Origin: CAZCTC01 sp964501335
Lineage (GTDB): Bacteria > Chloroflexota > Anaerolineae > B4-G1 > SLSP01
NCBI GenBank assembly: GCA_964501335.1
Contig: CAZCTC010000048.1
Span: 1-58,778, forward strand
Length of the DNA: 58,778 nt
Direction of reading: 5' to 3'
The position numbers and the translations under genes were made by a program. The notes beneath the pieces are model-generated. The model saw only the letters and a program-made list of their open reading frames with translations. It did not search any database and was not told where the DNA came from. Positions 14,895 through 23,246 of this stretch are shown piece by piece (the stretch's first letter is position 1; each line of letters starts with the position of its first letter).

Positions 14895-16439
14895 TCACCG
14901 CGTCAGTTTACGGATCTTTTTGTAGAGCGGCTTGAGATGGGGATACATTCCCCGGTAGACTTCCCGGTAAAGACCGTCGTAAATGGCGTGGGAGTGGGGG
15001 TTGGGTTCGAAGGTACGGCCGGTGCGGGTCATTTCACGGATCGCGGTAGCAAAGTCGGGGTGCAGTTTCAGGCCGACGGCGGCATCGATAGCCGCGCCGA
15101 GGCCCGATGCTTCGTAGAGATGCGGGCGAGAGGTGGGGAGGCCGAAGATATCGGCCGTAATCTGCATGGCGGCATCGCTTTGCGAGCCTCCGCCGGCGAC
15201 GCGCAGGGCCGTGATGGGCACATGGGTCCGCTCTTCGATGCGTTCTTTGCTTTCGCGGAGCGCATAGCCCAGCCCTTCCAGGATGGCGCGGTAGATATGG
15301 GCGCGGGTATGGCTGTCGTTGAAGCCGATGATGGCGCCGCGGGCTTCCGGGCCGGGGATTTTGACCCCTGGGGACCAGTAGGGTTGCAGCATCAAGCCGT
15401 CGGAGCCGGCCGGCACCTGACGTACCAGATCATCGAAGAAGGCTTCCGGCTCGATACCCTGCTCTTCAGCGAGTTTTTGTTCACGCAGGCCGAATTCTTG
15501 CTTGAACCAGCTGACCAGCCAGTAGCCGCGGTAGATCTGGATCTCCATACTATAGGCATTGGGGACGGCGGAAGGATAGGGGGGGATGAGGGGGATCGGT
15601 TCAATGTATTTGCTGTGCGTGACGTTGATCGTTGCGGCCGTTCCGTAGGAGAGACAGCCGAGATGGGGCTCCAGACAGCCTGCGCCGATGACCTCGCAGG
15701 CTTTATCGGCGGCGGCGGCAATGATGGGGAGGCCGGCGGGCAGGCCCATTTCGGCGGCGGCCTTGGGGGTAAGCTCTCCCAGCTGACTGGCGGGGGGCGC
15801 CAGCTCGGGAAGTTTTTCGAGTTCGACGGGAACGATCTGCCATTTCCAGTCCCAGGACTTGCTCCAGCGGAGATCCTTGTAATCGAAGGGGAGGTAACCG
15901 ACCTGACTGCCTACGGAATCGATGAATTTTCCCGTCATGTGGTAGAGAAGATAGCCGGAGAGGAAGAGATATTTATGAGTTTGTTGCCAGATTTCGGGTT
16001 GGTGGGTGCGCAGCCAGTTGACCTCGGCTTCGGCCTGCAGGTAGGCGCTGGTTTCCATCATCCCGGCGAGGGTAAAGAGCACGCGCCAGAAGCCTTGAAT
16101 CGGGGGCAAGCCTTCCGTGCGGCGCTGGTCGGGCCAGACGATAGCGGGGCGCAGAGGGCTGCCTTCGCGGTCTACATTGATCATTGTGTTGCGCTGCGTG
16201 GTCAGAGTCAGGCCGGCGATGCGGTCGCGGATTTCAGGCGTAAGATTGAGCTGCCGGCAGGCCTGACAGAGCGATTCCCAGTAATAGCCGGGGCGCTGTT
16301 CCGACCAACCGGGCTGGGGAGAATCATGGCTTTTGAGCGCCACTCTGCTTTTCAACAGCAGATTGCCCCGGAGATCGAAGATCAATGCACGGACAGACTG
16401 TGTGCCGTTATCGATGGCAAGGATCAGGTCTTTATTCAT
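14895..16439 (-). CDS. FGGY-family carbohydrate kinase
   Basis: A 514-residue kinase of the FGGY family, which phosphorylates glycerol, xylulose, ribulose or similar polyols with ATP. The N-terminal DLILAIDNGTQSVRALIFD (residues 4-22) is the first phosphate loop of the actin-like fold. GLTLTTQRNTMINVD and IVWPDQR are the usual substrate-domain segments. GCLSYGTAATINVT is the second phosphate loop, and RAILEGLGYALRE with LRVAGGGSQSDAAMQITADIFGLP is the C-terminal FGGY signature region. The substrate is not certain. The GlpD gene 3.3 kb further on makes glycerol a candidate, but they are not in one operon. The start taken is the ATG at 16439; an ATG at 16451 adds four residues. GC-rich codon use matches most neighbours. 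Confidence 0.87.
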   Translation of the reverse strand: MNKDLILAIDNGTQSVRALIFDLRGNLLLKSRVALKSHDSPQPGWSEQRPGYYWESLCQACRQLNLTPEIRDRIAGLTLTTQRNTMINVDREGSPLRPAIVWPDQRRTEGLPPIQGFWRVLFTLAGMMETSAYLQAEAEVNWLRTHQPEIWQQTHKYLFLSGYLLYHMTGKFIDSVGSQVGYLPFDYKDLRWSKSWDWKWQIVPVELEKLPELAPPASQLGELTPKAAAEMGLPAGLPIIAAAADKACEVIGAGCLEPHLGCLSYGTAATINVTHSKYIEPIPLIPPYPSAVPNAYSMEIQIYRGYWLVSWFKQEFGLREQKLAEEQGIEPEAFFDDLVRQVPAGSDGLMLQPYWSPGVKIPGPEARGAIIGFNDSHTRAHIYRAILEGLGYALRESKERIEERTHVPITALRVAGGGSQSDAAMQITADIFGLPTSRPHLYEASGLGAAIDAAVGLKLHPDFATAIREMTRTGRTFEPNPHSHAIYDGLYREVYRGMYPHLKPLYKKIRKLTR

Positions 16440-16516
16440 TGTTTCGTCCATTGGTGTGGAATGGTCCTTCTCGGCCCTATTGTAGGGCTTTTTCGAGAAA
16501 AGAGTAGAATGGAAGG

Positions 16517-16564
16517 GGAAGTAGACAGTAGAAAGGAGAAAGTAGACAGTAGACAGTAGACAGC
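16517..16564. repeat. GTAGACA heptamer repeat
   Basis: Head-to-tail AGTAGAC/AGTAGAA heptamers, about six units, ending in AGCGGATTT. The same ending follows the array at 25344. Confidence 0.8.
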
Positions 16565-16584
16565 GGATTTCCAGCCCCATTGAG

Positions 16585-16715
16585 CCGGCAAAGCAGGAGA
16601 AAAGCCTATGTTTTCGTGTGCCTTCTTAGGCGCGCGAAAACATAAACAAAAAACTTCTTTCTTCAATCCTGCGCGGTGCTTCTTACGGGGAAAATGGTCG
16701 GTGCGGGACGTAAAA
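16585..16715 (-). repeat. Family A element
   Basis: Reverse copy. The hairpin at 16607-16644 (outer arms TATGTTTTCG and CGAAAACATA) contains G-T wobble pairs. It is followed by CAATCCTGCGCGGTGC and GGTGCGGGACG. Confidence 0.8.
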
Positions 16716-17170
16716 AGACGACCGGGCAACGGCGAAGGATGACTGGATGACAGCGAACGGTGACCGGGCAACGGCAAAGGATGACTGGATGACAGCGAAC
16801 GGTGACTGGAAAGCGGCAAAGGATGACTGGATGACAGCGAACGGTGACCGGGCAACGGCAAAGGATGACTGGANNNNNNNNNNNNNNNNNNNNNNNNNNN
16901 NNNNNNNNNNNNNNNNNNNNNNNNNNNNNNNNNNNNNNNNNNNNNNNNNNNNNNNNNNNNNNNNNNNNNNNNNTGACAGCGAACGGTGACCGGACAACGG
17001 CAAAGGATGACTGGAAAACAGCGAATGGTCTGTTTGTCGTGCGGTAGGATGATTTCTGCGCAACGAGGGGTAGCATCCTGACGGTGAATGGTGAGTGGGA
17101 AGCGACGAATGGTGACTGGATAACGGCGAATGGTGAGTGGGAAGCGTTAAATGGTTACTTATCTGTGCGA
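16716..17170. repeat. 21-bp minisatellite interrupted by a gap
   Basis: Alternating 21-bp units of the types GACTGGATGACAGCGAACG-GT and GACCGGGCAACGGCAAAGG-AT continue on both sides of the 100-N gap and decay towards 17165. The unit is a multiple of three and stays open in several frames (seven-residue repeats such as MTANGDR/ATAKDDW). There is no start signal or codon bias to support a gene. It begins right after a family A copy. Confidence 0.8.
16874..16973. other. Assembly gap (100 N)
   Basis: A run of exactly 100 Ns inside the minisatellite. This is a placeholder length, so the true distance and number of repeat units are unknown. Confidence 0.99.
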
Positions 17171-17224
17171 TATGATTATTTCGTTGCAGTGAATGACAAC
17201 ATTAACGCAAACAAAAAAGATCCT

Positions 17225-17419
17225 GAGCTGTACGGTTTACCTGGAAAAGCAGGAGAAAAAGCTGGTATTTTTCGCGCGCATTCTGATGCGCGCGAAAAAT
17301 ACAAATAAAAAATTCTCTCTGCCTGCTTCGCACCGCGCGTCGCTTTTTACCTGTAAAGTGCCTGTTGCGGGATGCAAAAGCGGGTTGTAAATTTATGCTA
17401 ATAAACAACCACCCAGGTG
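17225..17419 (-). mobile_element. Intact family A element
   Basis: About 195 bp. Left end GAGCTGTACGGTTTACC, right end AAACAACCACCCAGGTG. The hairpin at 17265-17302 has arms GTATTTTTCGCGCGCAT and a TCTG loop. ACTCTCTGCCTGCTTCGC-type sequence and TTGCGGGATGC follow. It ends 25 bp before the next start codon. Confidence 0.8.
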
Positions 17420-17444
17420 GATCAAAAGCTCTGAAGGAGAACTC

Positions 17445-18233
17445 ATGATCGAATTGATGCCGAGTGAATGCAGGCGGGTCTTGCCGTTGTTGAAAGGAAT
17501 CCGGCAGGCGGTTCTGCCCTGGGCCATCTGTGAAGGCGTGAACCCGGGCCGGGTCTTTGTCGACCGGCGCGATGAGCCGCAACTGGCGCTGATCTGGTCG
17601 CCGGTGGGCTATTATTTCCTGGCGGGGGCCGTAAAGGAATTGGATGCTGTTCGGCAGGTGTTGACGGAGACCTTTATTCCGGCTTCCCAGGCGGATGGGG
17701 AAAGTGGATTTATTTTGATCCCTGGTGAAGCGGCATGGAAAGCGCATCTGGCGGAGATTTTGCCGGGGCGGAATGTGATCGAGATCTATCGCCGTCCCTT
17801 TGTGCTGGAGCGGGAGCGATTTGCGGCTGTGGGCGATCGGTGTAAGGCGGTTCCGCCGGGATTTCGATTGGTTCCGCTTACCCGAGAGTTGGCGGAGCGG
17901 GTGGATGTCCTGCGGGTGAGCTGGGCCTCGTTGGAGGACTTCCATTTGATGGGAATGGGGTTTGCTTTGCTGGATGGGGACAGGATGGCCAGTGTTTGTT
18001 TGAGCCTTTTTGCAAGCCACAATGCCGTGGAAATCGATATGCATACGGATGAAGCTTACCGGCGGCGGGGATTTGCTTTGTTGACGGCGGCGGCGTTGAT
18101 TGAGGAATGTCTGCGGCGGGGATTGTCGCCGAACTGGGAATGTTTTTGGGAAAATGAGCCGTCTGTTGCGCTGGCGGAACGGCTGGGGTTCCGGGCTTTG
18201 CCGGATTACCCGGTCTATTATTGGGAGGAGTGA
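17445..18233 (+). CDS. GNAT acetyltransferase (GNAT_acetyltran type)
   Basis: A 262-residue protein. The N-terminal half is divergent (VLPLLKGIRQAVLPWAICEGVNPGRVFVD). The C-terminal half is a GNAT domain, with GFALLDGDRMASVCLSLFASHNAVEIDMHTDEAYRRRGFALLTAAALIEECLRRGLSPNWECFWENEPSVALAERLGF. The acetyl-CoA loop is YRRRGFA. It has the same architecture as the GNAT at 57684-58463. AAGGAGA precedes the ATG. Its TGA overlaps the ATG of the following small gene (TGATG), so the two are translationally coupled even though the second gene looks more AT-rich. The substrate is unknown. Confidence 0.82.
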   Translation: MIELMPSECRRVLPLLKGIRQAVLPWAICEGVNPGRVFVDRRDEPQLALIWSPVGYYFLAGAVKELDAVRQVLTETFIPASQADGESGFILIPGEAAWKAHLAEILPGRNVIEIYRRPFVLERERFAAVGDRCKAVPPGFRLVPLTRELAERVDVLRVSWASLEDFHLMGMGFALLDGDRMASVCLSLFASHNAVEIDMHTDEAYRRRGFALLTAAALIEECLRRGLSPNWECFWENEPSVALAERLGFRALPDYPVYYWEE

Positions 18234-18598
18234 TGGAAAACGATGAATACCCTTATCGGGTACGGAGAGACGGCTATGAAGTTTTGATCTATGAAAGTCG
18301 TCAGCTGGTGAATTCGGATAATATTAATCTGGATGTGGAACTTGTGTTTGATTCGGGAAGGCGATATTCGGCCACTTTTTTTACTTTGAAGAATATCGCG
18401 AGCATTTTTGCGAAGAATAAAGTTACCGGCGAATGTGGGGGCGGCCTTTATTTTCAATGTCCCGATATGGTTATTGTGGAAACGATGAGCGAAGAGATCA
18501 TCTTAAAAACTATTGAAATTTCAATAGCGGAAGATCGGATGGAGTTTGAGTTTAAGAGATTAAGTGATATCGATGAGATGGAATTTGGGGATGATTGA
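18233..18598 (+). CDS. Hypothetical protein, short paralogue of the gene at 18944
   Basis: A 121-residue acidic soluble protein. Its first ~110 residues align closely with the N-terminus of the next gene: EYPYRVRRDGYEVLIYE, NSDNINLDVELVFDSG, FTLKNI, GGGLYFQCPDMVIVETM. The ATG at 18233 overlaps the preceding stop and has GGGAGGAG. It is more AT-rich than most genes here. The small size, acidity and tandem duplication resemble immunity proteins, but no toxin gene is adjacent and I do not recognise a named family. Confidence 0.7.
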   Translation: MENDEYPYRVRRDGYEVLIYESRQLVNSDNINLDVELVFDSGRRYSATFFTLKNIASIFAKNKVTGECGGGLYFQCPDMVIVETMSEEIILKTIEISIAEDRMEFEFKRLSDIDEMEFGDD

Positions 18599-18715
18599 TG
18601 GGGAAAGTGAATTTAATGGTTGAAGTGGACTAAAAGACTGTCGTCTTGTATAAATGATTGTCTCCTTAGGTATTACTAATTATCTACAAAAGGGATCGAA
18701 AAACGGTTGGCTTTC

Positions 18716-18930
18716 CCTGGGGCTTCGCCCCAGGCTGTCTTAAGGTCGCCCCTTCGGGGCTGAGAATACTTGACAAGGAGTTTTCTTAAGCCCTGAAGGG
18801 GCGTTTTAAGTAAGCTCAGGGTTTATGATCTTTTAGAATTAAATCCGGTAACGGGAAAAGTCTGGGTGAAGGGGCAAATTACCCTACGCCCGGGGTTGAT
18901 GGCCTTTTAAAATTAAATCCGGTAATAGAA
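18716..18930. repeat. Family C REP-type element between the paralogous pair
   Basis: Hairpins CCTGGGGCTTCGCCCCAGG (18716-18734) and GCCCCTTCGGGGC (about 18748-18760), then CTTAAGCCCTGAAGGGGCG. Further on are two copies of ATCTTTTAGAATTAAATCCGG / GCCTTTTAAAATTAAATCCGG (18837 and 18903), each matching the end of the element at 29445. Related copies lie at 25831 and 29445. The rest of this 345-bp gap shows nothing else. Confidence 0.8.
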
Positions 18931-18943
18931 AGGATGAGCCTTG

Positions 18944-19660
18944 ATGGTCGATAATGAGTTCCCGTACAGAATACGGAGAGACGAGTATGAGGTTTTGATC
19001 TATGAGAAACGCCATTTGGTGAATTCAGATGATACCAATCTGGATGTAGAGCTGATTTTTGATTCGGGGGAGCGGTATGTAGCCGCGCTTTTTACTTTAA
19101 AGAATATCCAATCTTTTTTTGAGGAGAATAAAGCAACGGAAAAGGGCGGCGGAGGTTTTTATTTTCAGTGTCCTTATATGATCATTGTGGAGACCATGAA
19201 CGAAGAGGCCATTCTGAAGGTTATCGAGGCTCTTCTTGCTGCCGGGCGGCTGGATTCTGCGTTTAAAAAAGTGGGCAACGTGGTAACGGATTTAGTTGCC
19301 GAAAGGAAACGGACCTTTTATAGGGTTATAGAAGAGAGTATTGGGGAGTGTGTCGATGAGGTCATGAACAATATTGATGAGAATGGGAAAAACGGTTTAT
19401 CCTTACTGGCCCTTGAGGATCTGGAAGTTTTAAAAAGCCTGAAGTTGACCTTGAAACAGCGTCAGGTTCTAAGAAAAGCGCTCTTAGATATGGGCAGAAG
19501 TCTAACTTTTAGTTTGTTTTGTATGATTGATGGGGTAACCTGTTCCGATCAAGGGGATTTGCCCGATTTATCGTTGATCGATCGAGAAACGGGGCTTGAT
19601 TTTTCAGAGCAATTTTTGCACGACGAATATTGGGATATGGTTTCGGATTTAGATAATTAG
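18944..19660 (+). CDS. Hypothetical protein, long paralogue with C-terminal extension
   Basis: A 238-residue acidic protein. Residues 1 to about 112 duplicate the gene at 18233 (EFPYRIRRDEYEVLIYE, NSDDTNLDVELIFDSG, GGGGFYFQCPYMIIVETM). The C-terminal half, ERKRTFYRVIEESIGECVDEVMNNIDENGKNGLSLLALEDLEVLKSL onward to DFSEQFLHDEYWDMVSDLDN, has no counterpart in the short copy. I start at the ATG at 18944, with AAAGGATGAG upstream; a TTG just before it is possible. The gene is relatively AT-rich, suggesting acquisition. A strong hairpin follows the stop. Function unknown. Confidence 0.72.
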   Translation: MVDNEFPYRIRRDEYEVLIYEKRHLVNSDDTNLDVELIFDSGERYVAALFTLKNIQSFFEENKATEKGGGGFYFQCPYMIIVETMNEEAILKVIEALLAAGRLDSAFKKVGNVVTDLVAERKRTFYRVIEESIGECVDEVMNNIDENGKNGLSLLALEDLEVLKSLKLTLKQRQVLRKALLDMGRSLTFSLFCMIDGVTCSDQGDLPDLSLIDRETGLDFSEQFLHDEYWDMVSDLDN

Positions 19661-19673
19661 ATTAACAGAGCTT

Positions 19674-19702
19674 GTGCGCCGCCTTTGAAAAGGGCGGCGC
19701 AC
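19674..19702. terminator. Bidirectional hairpin terminator
   Basis: Arms GTGCGCCGCC and GGCGGCGCAC around TTTGAAAAG, 13 bp after the preceding stop. It lies between converging genes, so it can end transcription from both sides. Confidence 0.75.
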
Positions 19703-19764
19703 GAAATGTGTAACTTGTTAAGGCGAAATTTTTTTGGGGGGTGCAGCGCACCCAAAATGTCTTT

Positions 19765-21513
19765 CTATTTCTTCTTTCGCAGCAAGAAATAGCCGGCGAG
19801 CAGCGCTGTGGCGGCGCCGAGCAGGCCCATGGTGACGGCGGTGCCTTTGACGACGGTACGGCGGTGGGCTTCGGCGCGGAGTGCCCGTTCTTTGCGGGCG
19901 ACGGCAATGAGTTTTTGGGTGTCGGGGATCTCACAATCTTCAGGCAGGCTGTAAGCAGCACACCAGAGCGCATGGTAAGCGCGTTCTTCCTCTTTCCAAC
20001 GGGTATCATCCCAGCCGAGTTCGGTCTGGCAGACCGCACGAATGCGCGCCATCTGCTCCATTCCGCCCTGGGGCAGCATCAATCCCAATCGGACGCGGCG
20101 CAGCAAGAGGTCGTCGAGATGAACGATGGCTTCGCTGCGGGCCGCCCAGCGCAGTTCGGCCCAGAGGGCGTTGGTGCCGGGGATGATTTCCAGTTCGCCG
20201 GGTTGAGCGGCCTTGATGAGAGCCGGGGTGTCGGCGCCGTAGCGTCCCAGCAGGCGGCGACGCATGGATTCGTCGAGTTGTTCGGCGCCGGGAAGATTGA
20301 CGGAGACGGAATCGAGGACGGGGGTGTTGCTGTCGGGCTGGGGCATCTGCGGAAGCCGGGCATGGACCGCTTTCAGGGCATCCAGGGCGATCAACCGGAA
20401 GGTGGTGAGTTTGCCGCCGGTGACGGTGAGCAGGCCTCGCTCATTCCAGACGACGTGATCACGGGATTCCTGAGAGGGGTCCGATTTGCCGGTCCCGATG
20501 ACGGGGCGGACGCCGGCAAAGGTGGCGATGACATCGTTCAGGGTAAGATTGAGCGAGGGGAACTGGGCATTGACGCCGGCCATGAGGTAGGCGATTTCGT
20601 CGGCGGCGATGGCGGGTTCTTCGTCCAACGGCTGGTTGTGGTCGAGATCGGTCGTGCCGGCCAGCGTGACGCCTTCCCAGGGGAAGATGAAGACCGGGCG
20701 GCGGTCGATGGGATGGAGGAAGCTGACGGCCTGGGCGACGGGGAAGCGCCAGGCAGGGAAGAGCAGGTGACTGCCGCGCAGGGGGCGGATGCGTGCCGGA
20801 GCGCCGACTGCAATGCGCAGGCGGTCGGCCCAGGCGCCCGTGGCGTTGATGACGACGGCGGCGTGGACATCGGCCTGGCGATCTGCGGCGCAATCGCGCA
20901 GGCGGATGCCGTTGACCTGATCGGCTTCGTTGTAAAGCAATCCCTCAGCGCAGGCGTAATTCAACGCGGTACCGCCCTGAGCGACGGCTTCCTGGATGAT
21001 GCGCAGGACCAGGCGGGCGTCGTCGGTCTGGGCATCGCCGTAGCGGAAGCCTCCGCCCAGCCCTTCCTGAGCGATGTGGGGGGCGAGCATCTGGAAATCC
21101 TGGGCGCTGAAGTATTGGTGGGACCATTGCAGGGCCAGGAGGTCGTAGACCGAGAGTCCGGCGCCGTAGGTGAAGCGGCCGGGGTTATCGCCTTTGTAGG
21201 TGGCGAGCAGAAAGCCGAGCGGATCGATCAGGCCGGGGCCTTCTTCGAGCAAACGTTCGCGCTCCTGGACCGAGGCGAGGGTCAGCAGGACGTTGCCGTC
21301 TTTGAGATAGCGCAGTCCGCCGTGGACCATTTTGGAGGAGCGGCTGGAGGTGCCCCAGCTGAAGTCTTTTTGTTCGACAAGGAGGGTTTTGAGCCCCAGG
21401 CGGGTGGCTTCGCGCAGAATGCCGGCGCCGGTGATGCCGCCGCCGACGACGATAATGTCCCACGGTTGATCCAGTCGATTCCAGATTTCATTGCGCCAGT
21501 TTTTGGGCCACAT
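19765..21513 (-). CDS. glpD: Glycerol-3-phosphate dehydrogenase with C-terminal membrane anchor
   Basis: A 582-residue FAD enzyme that oxidises sn-glycerol 3-phosphate to dihydroxyacetone phosphate and feeds electrons to the quinone pool. The FAD-binding motif IIVVGGGITGAG is at about residues 20-31, followed by EQKDFSWGTSSRSSKMVHGGLRYL, the family signature. PWEGVTLAGTTDLD and GKLTTFR are further conserved segments. The usual C-terminal domain follows, then an extra segment GTAVTMGLLGAATALLAGYFLLRKKK forming one membrane helix, which is uncommon in GlpD. AGAGGT precedes the ATG. It lies 24 bp after the AGPS-like gene and probably shares its FadR-controlled promoter. Confidence 0.92.
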   Translation of the reverse strand: MWPKNWRNEIWNRLDQPWDIIVVGGGITGAGILREATRLGLKTLLVEQKDFSWGTSSRSSKMVHGGLRYLKDGNVLLTLASVQERERLLEEGPGLIDPLGFLLATYKGDNPGRFTYGAGLSVYDLLALQWSHQYFSAQDFQMLAPHIAQEGLGGGFRYGDAQTDDARLVLRIIQEAVAQGGTALNYACAEGLLYNEADQVNGIRLRDCAADRQADVHAAVVINATGAWADRLRIAVGAPARIRPLRGSHLLFPAWRFPVAQAVSFLHPIDRRPVFIFPWEGVTLAGTTDLDHNQPLDEEPAIAADEIAYLMAGVNAQFPSLNLTLNDVIATFAGVRPVIGTGKSDPSQESRDHVVWNERGLLTVTGGKLTTFRLIALDALKAVHARLPQMPQPDSNTPVLDSVSVNLPGAEQLDESMRRRLLGRYGADTPALIKAAQPGELEIIPGTNALWAELRWAARSEAIVHLDDLLLRRVRLGLMLPQGGMEQMARIRAVCQTELGWDDTRWKEEERAYHALWCAAYSLPEDCEIPDTQKLIAVARKERALRAEAHRRTVVKGTAVTMGLLGAATALLAGYFLLRKKK

Positions 21514-21537
21514 CTTATACCTCTGTGAATGTTGGTT

Positions 21538-23136
21538 TTACTTTTCTAAGAGTTTCCCCGGGTTCATCATCCCCTGGGGATCGAACCAGCGGGAGAGATC
21601 GTTGAGCAGATTGATGCCCAGCAGCCCTTTTTCGGCGGGCAGGTAAGGGATGTGATCGGTGCCGATGCCGTGTTGATGGCTGATCGTGCCGCCGTGGGCG
21701 ACGATGGTCTCGCTGGCGGTTTGTTTGAGCAATTTCCAGCGGCGCAGCGTCTCTTCGGGATCGTCGCAGAGGCGGAAGAGATAGGTGGTGTAGATACTGC
21801 TGCCGTAGGGATAGAGATGGGAGAGGTGGGTGAAGACATGGACCCATTCTTCGTATTCTTCCAGGCCCCGACGCAGGTTTTGGTCGATTGCGGCGACCAG
21901 ATTGGGAATGTTGGTCCAATCGATGGCGGTTTCCAGCGTATCGATGCCGTACCCGGCCTCCCAGAGGGTATTGCGCAGGTAAGGGGAACGGAAGCGGTTC
22001 TTGTGCCATTCTTTGCCGAAGATCTGTCCGACGTGGATTCCGGAGTGGCTTTGAGCAATGGCCAGCGCTTCTTTACGGGCGGCGTTGACCATGGCACTGC
22101 GCCCACTGAAACCAAGGATCAACATGCATTTATCGTCGGCCTGTCCTCCCATTTCAAGCAGCAGTTCCAGGCCGCCGATGAGAATTTCATGGCCGGCCAT
22201 GGCCAGAGTGGTTTCAGTTTCCACTGCCGTGCTGAGCCGCAGCATGGAGAGCGGGAGTTTGGCCTGGATGATTTCGCGTGCGGCGGCTCGTCCGGTCTCA
22301 AAGTCCGGGAAGAAGACGCCCTGGAACTCTTCGCGCTCGGGAAGGTGCGAGGCGCGAACGGTAGCTTCGGTGAGAATGCCGAAACGGCCTTCGGAGCCGA
22401 GCATCATCTCGCGCAGATCGGGTCCGGCAGCGGAGGCGGGGAAGCGGGAGGGGAGGGTGAGGGCGCCGACCGGAGTTTCCATGCGACCGCCGGCGAAGAG
22501 TTTTTCGATACGGCCGTAGCCCAGCGATTGTTGCCCGCTGGAACGGCTGGCGATCCAGCCGCCGAGGGTGGAATATTCAAAGGATTGGGGGAAATGGCCG
22601 AGCGTGCAGCCGCGGGCGCGGAGTTGGGCTTCCAGGTCGGGGCCGTTGATCCCGGCGCCGAAGGTGGCGAGCAGGCTGGTTTCGTCGAAGTTGAGCAGCC
22701 GGTTCATGCGGCTCATGTCGATGGTGAGGACGGGGCTGTCGCCGGGTAGCGGGTTGATATGGCCGACGACGCTGGTGCCGCCGCCGTAGGGGATGACCTT
22801 CACGCCGGCGGATTGGGCGTAGAGCAGGAGCATTTGCACTTCGGCGGAGGTGGCGGGATAGGCGACGCCGTCGGGGAAGCAGTCAATGCGGCCGCTGCGC
22901 ATGGCGAGCCAGTCGGGAAAGCTCTGTCCGCGGGCATGGCGGACACGCTCTTCGGCGTCGGTCTTTATCAGGGGATGCGCCGGCAGGCGGGAGGGCGGGA
23001 CGGCGGCGCATACTTCTTCGAGGGAAGCATCTGTGGGTGGTTTGGCGGGCCCGATCCATTTTTCGATGGCTTTACGGGCAGATTCCGGCAATGGATAAAC
23101 GACGGTGTCGTCACCCCAACCATTCCAACGGCGCAT
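21538..23136 (-). CDS. FAD-binding oxidase, alkyldihydroxyacetonephosphate synthase-like
   Basis: A 532-residue protein of the VAO/PCMH flavoprotein family, closest in pattern to AGPS. In eukaryotes AGPS exchanges the acyl chain of acyl-DHAP for a fatty alcohol, making ether lipids. Visible: the FAD domain IPYGGGTSVVGHINP, EYSTLGGWIASRSSGQQSLGYGRIEKL, MMLGSEGRFGILTEATVR, and near the C-terminus HGGTISHQHGIGTDH, the AGPS-like active-site segment. AGAAGGAGG precedes the ATG. It is co-directional with GlpD, whose product DHAP is the precursor of ether-lipid backbones, and with an upstream FadR-type regulator. Bacterial homologues may instead oxidise glycerol-phosphate-like or hydroxy-acid substrates. 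Confidence 0.85.
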   Translation of the reverse strand: MRRWNGWGDDTVVYPLPESARKAIEKWIGPAKPPTDASLEEVCAAVPPSRLPAHPLIKTDAEERVRHARGQSFPDWLAMRSGRIDCFPDGVAYPATSAEVQMLLLYAQSAGVKVIPYGGGTSVVGHINPLPGDSPVLTIDMSRMNRLLNFDETSLLATFGAGINGPDLEAQLRARGCTLGHFPQSFEYSTLGGWIASRSSGQQSLGYGRIEKLFAGGRMETPVGALTLPSRFPASAAGPDLREMMLGSEGRFGILTEATVRASHLPEREEFQGVFFPDFETGRAAAREIIQAKLPLSMLRLSTAVETETTLAMAGHEILIGGLELLLEMGGQADDKCMLILGFSGRSAMVNAARKEALAIAQSHSGIHVGQIFGKEWHKNRFRSPYLRNTLWEAGYGIDTLETAIDWTNIPNLVAAIDQNLRRGLEEYEEWVHVFTHLSHLYPYGSSIYTTYLFRLCDDPEETLRRWKLLKQTASETIVAHGGTISHQHGIGTDHIPYLPAEKGLLGINLLNDLSRWFDPQGMMNPGKLLEK

Positions 23137-23200
23137 GGGAACCTCCTTCTGAAACGTGAAAATTATTTCGTGGTTAACCCTGAGAGTTGAGAAAAGAAGC

Positions 23201-23231
23201 GATATTTTCGCACTGTCAGTGCGAAAATATC
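23201..23231. terminator. Family A-type hairpin between fadR-like gene and AGPS-like gene
   Basis: Arms GATATTTTCGCACTG and complement with a single-base loop. Remnants of the family A flank (GAGAAAAGAAGCG before it, CAACAAAGAAC after it) remain. It may partly separate expression of the regulator and the downstream enzymes. Confidence 0.65.
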
Positions 23232-23246
23232 AACAAAGAACTTATT

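Noticed and set aside
14850..16559. A 569-residue open frame on the plus strand opposite the FGGY kinase
   Set aside because: Antisense shadow. It also runs through a family A repeat and a heptamer tract.
16663..17076. Open frames spanning the N gap
   Set aside because: They come from the 21-bp minisatellite and cross unknown sequence, so no protein can be claimed.
19741..21528. A 595-residue open frame on the plus strand
   Set aside because: It is the antisense shadow of the glpD gene, which has clear FAD and family motifs. The shadow is low-complexity (Gly/Asp/Ala/Val-rich) and lacks a ribosome binding site.
14895..23136. FGGY kinase, GlpD and AGPS-like gene as a single glycerol operon
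   Set aside because: They share a strand, but the kinase is separated from glpD by over 3 kb with plus-strand genes and several repeats in between.
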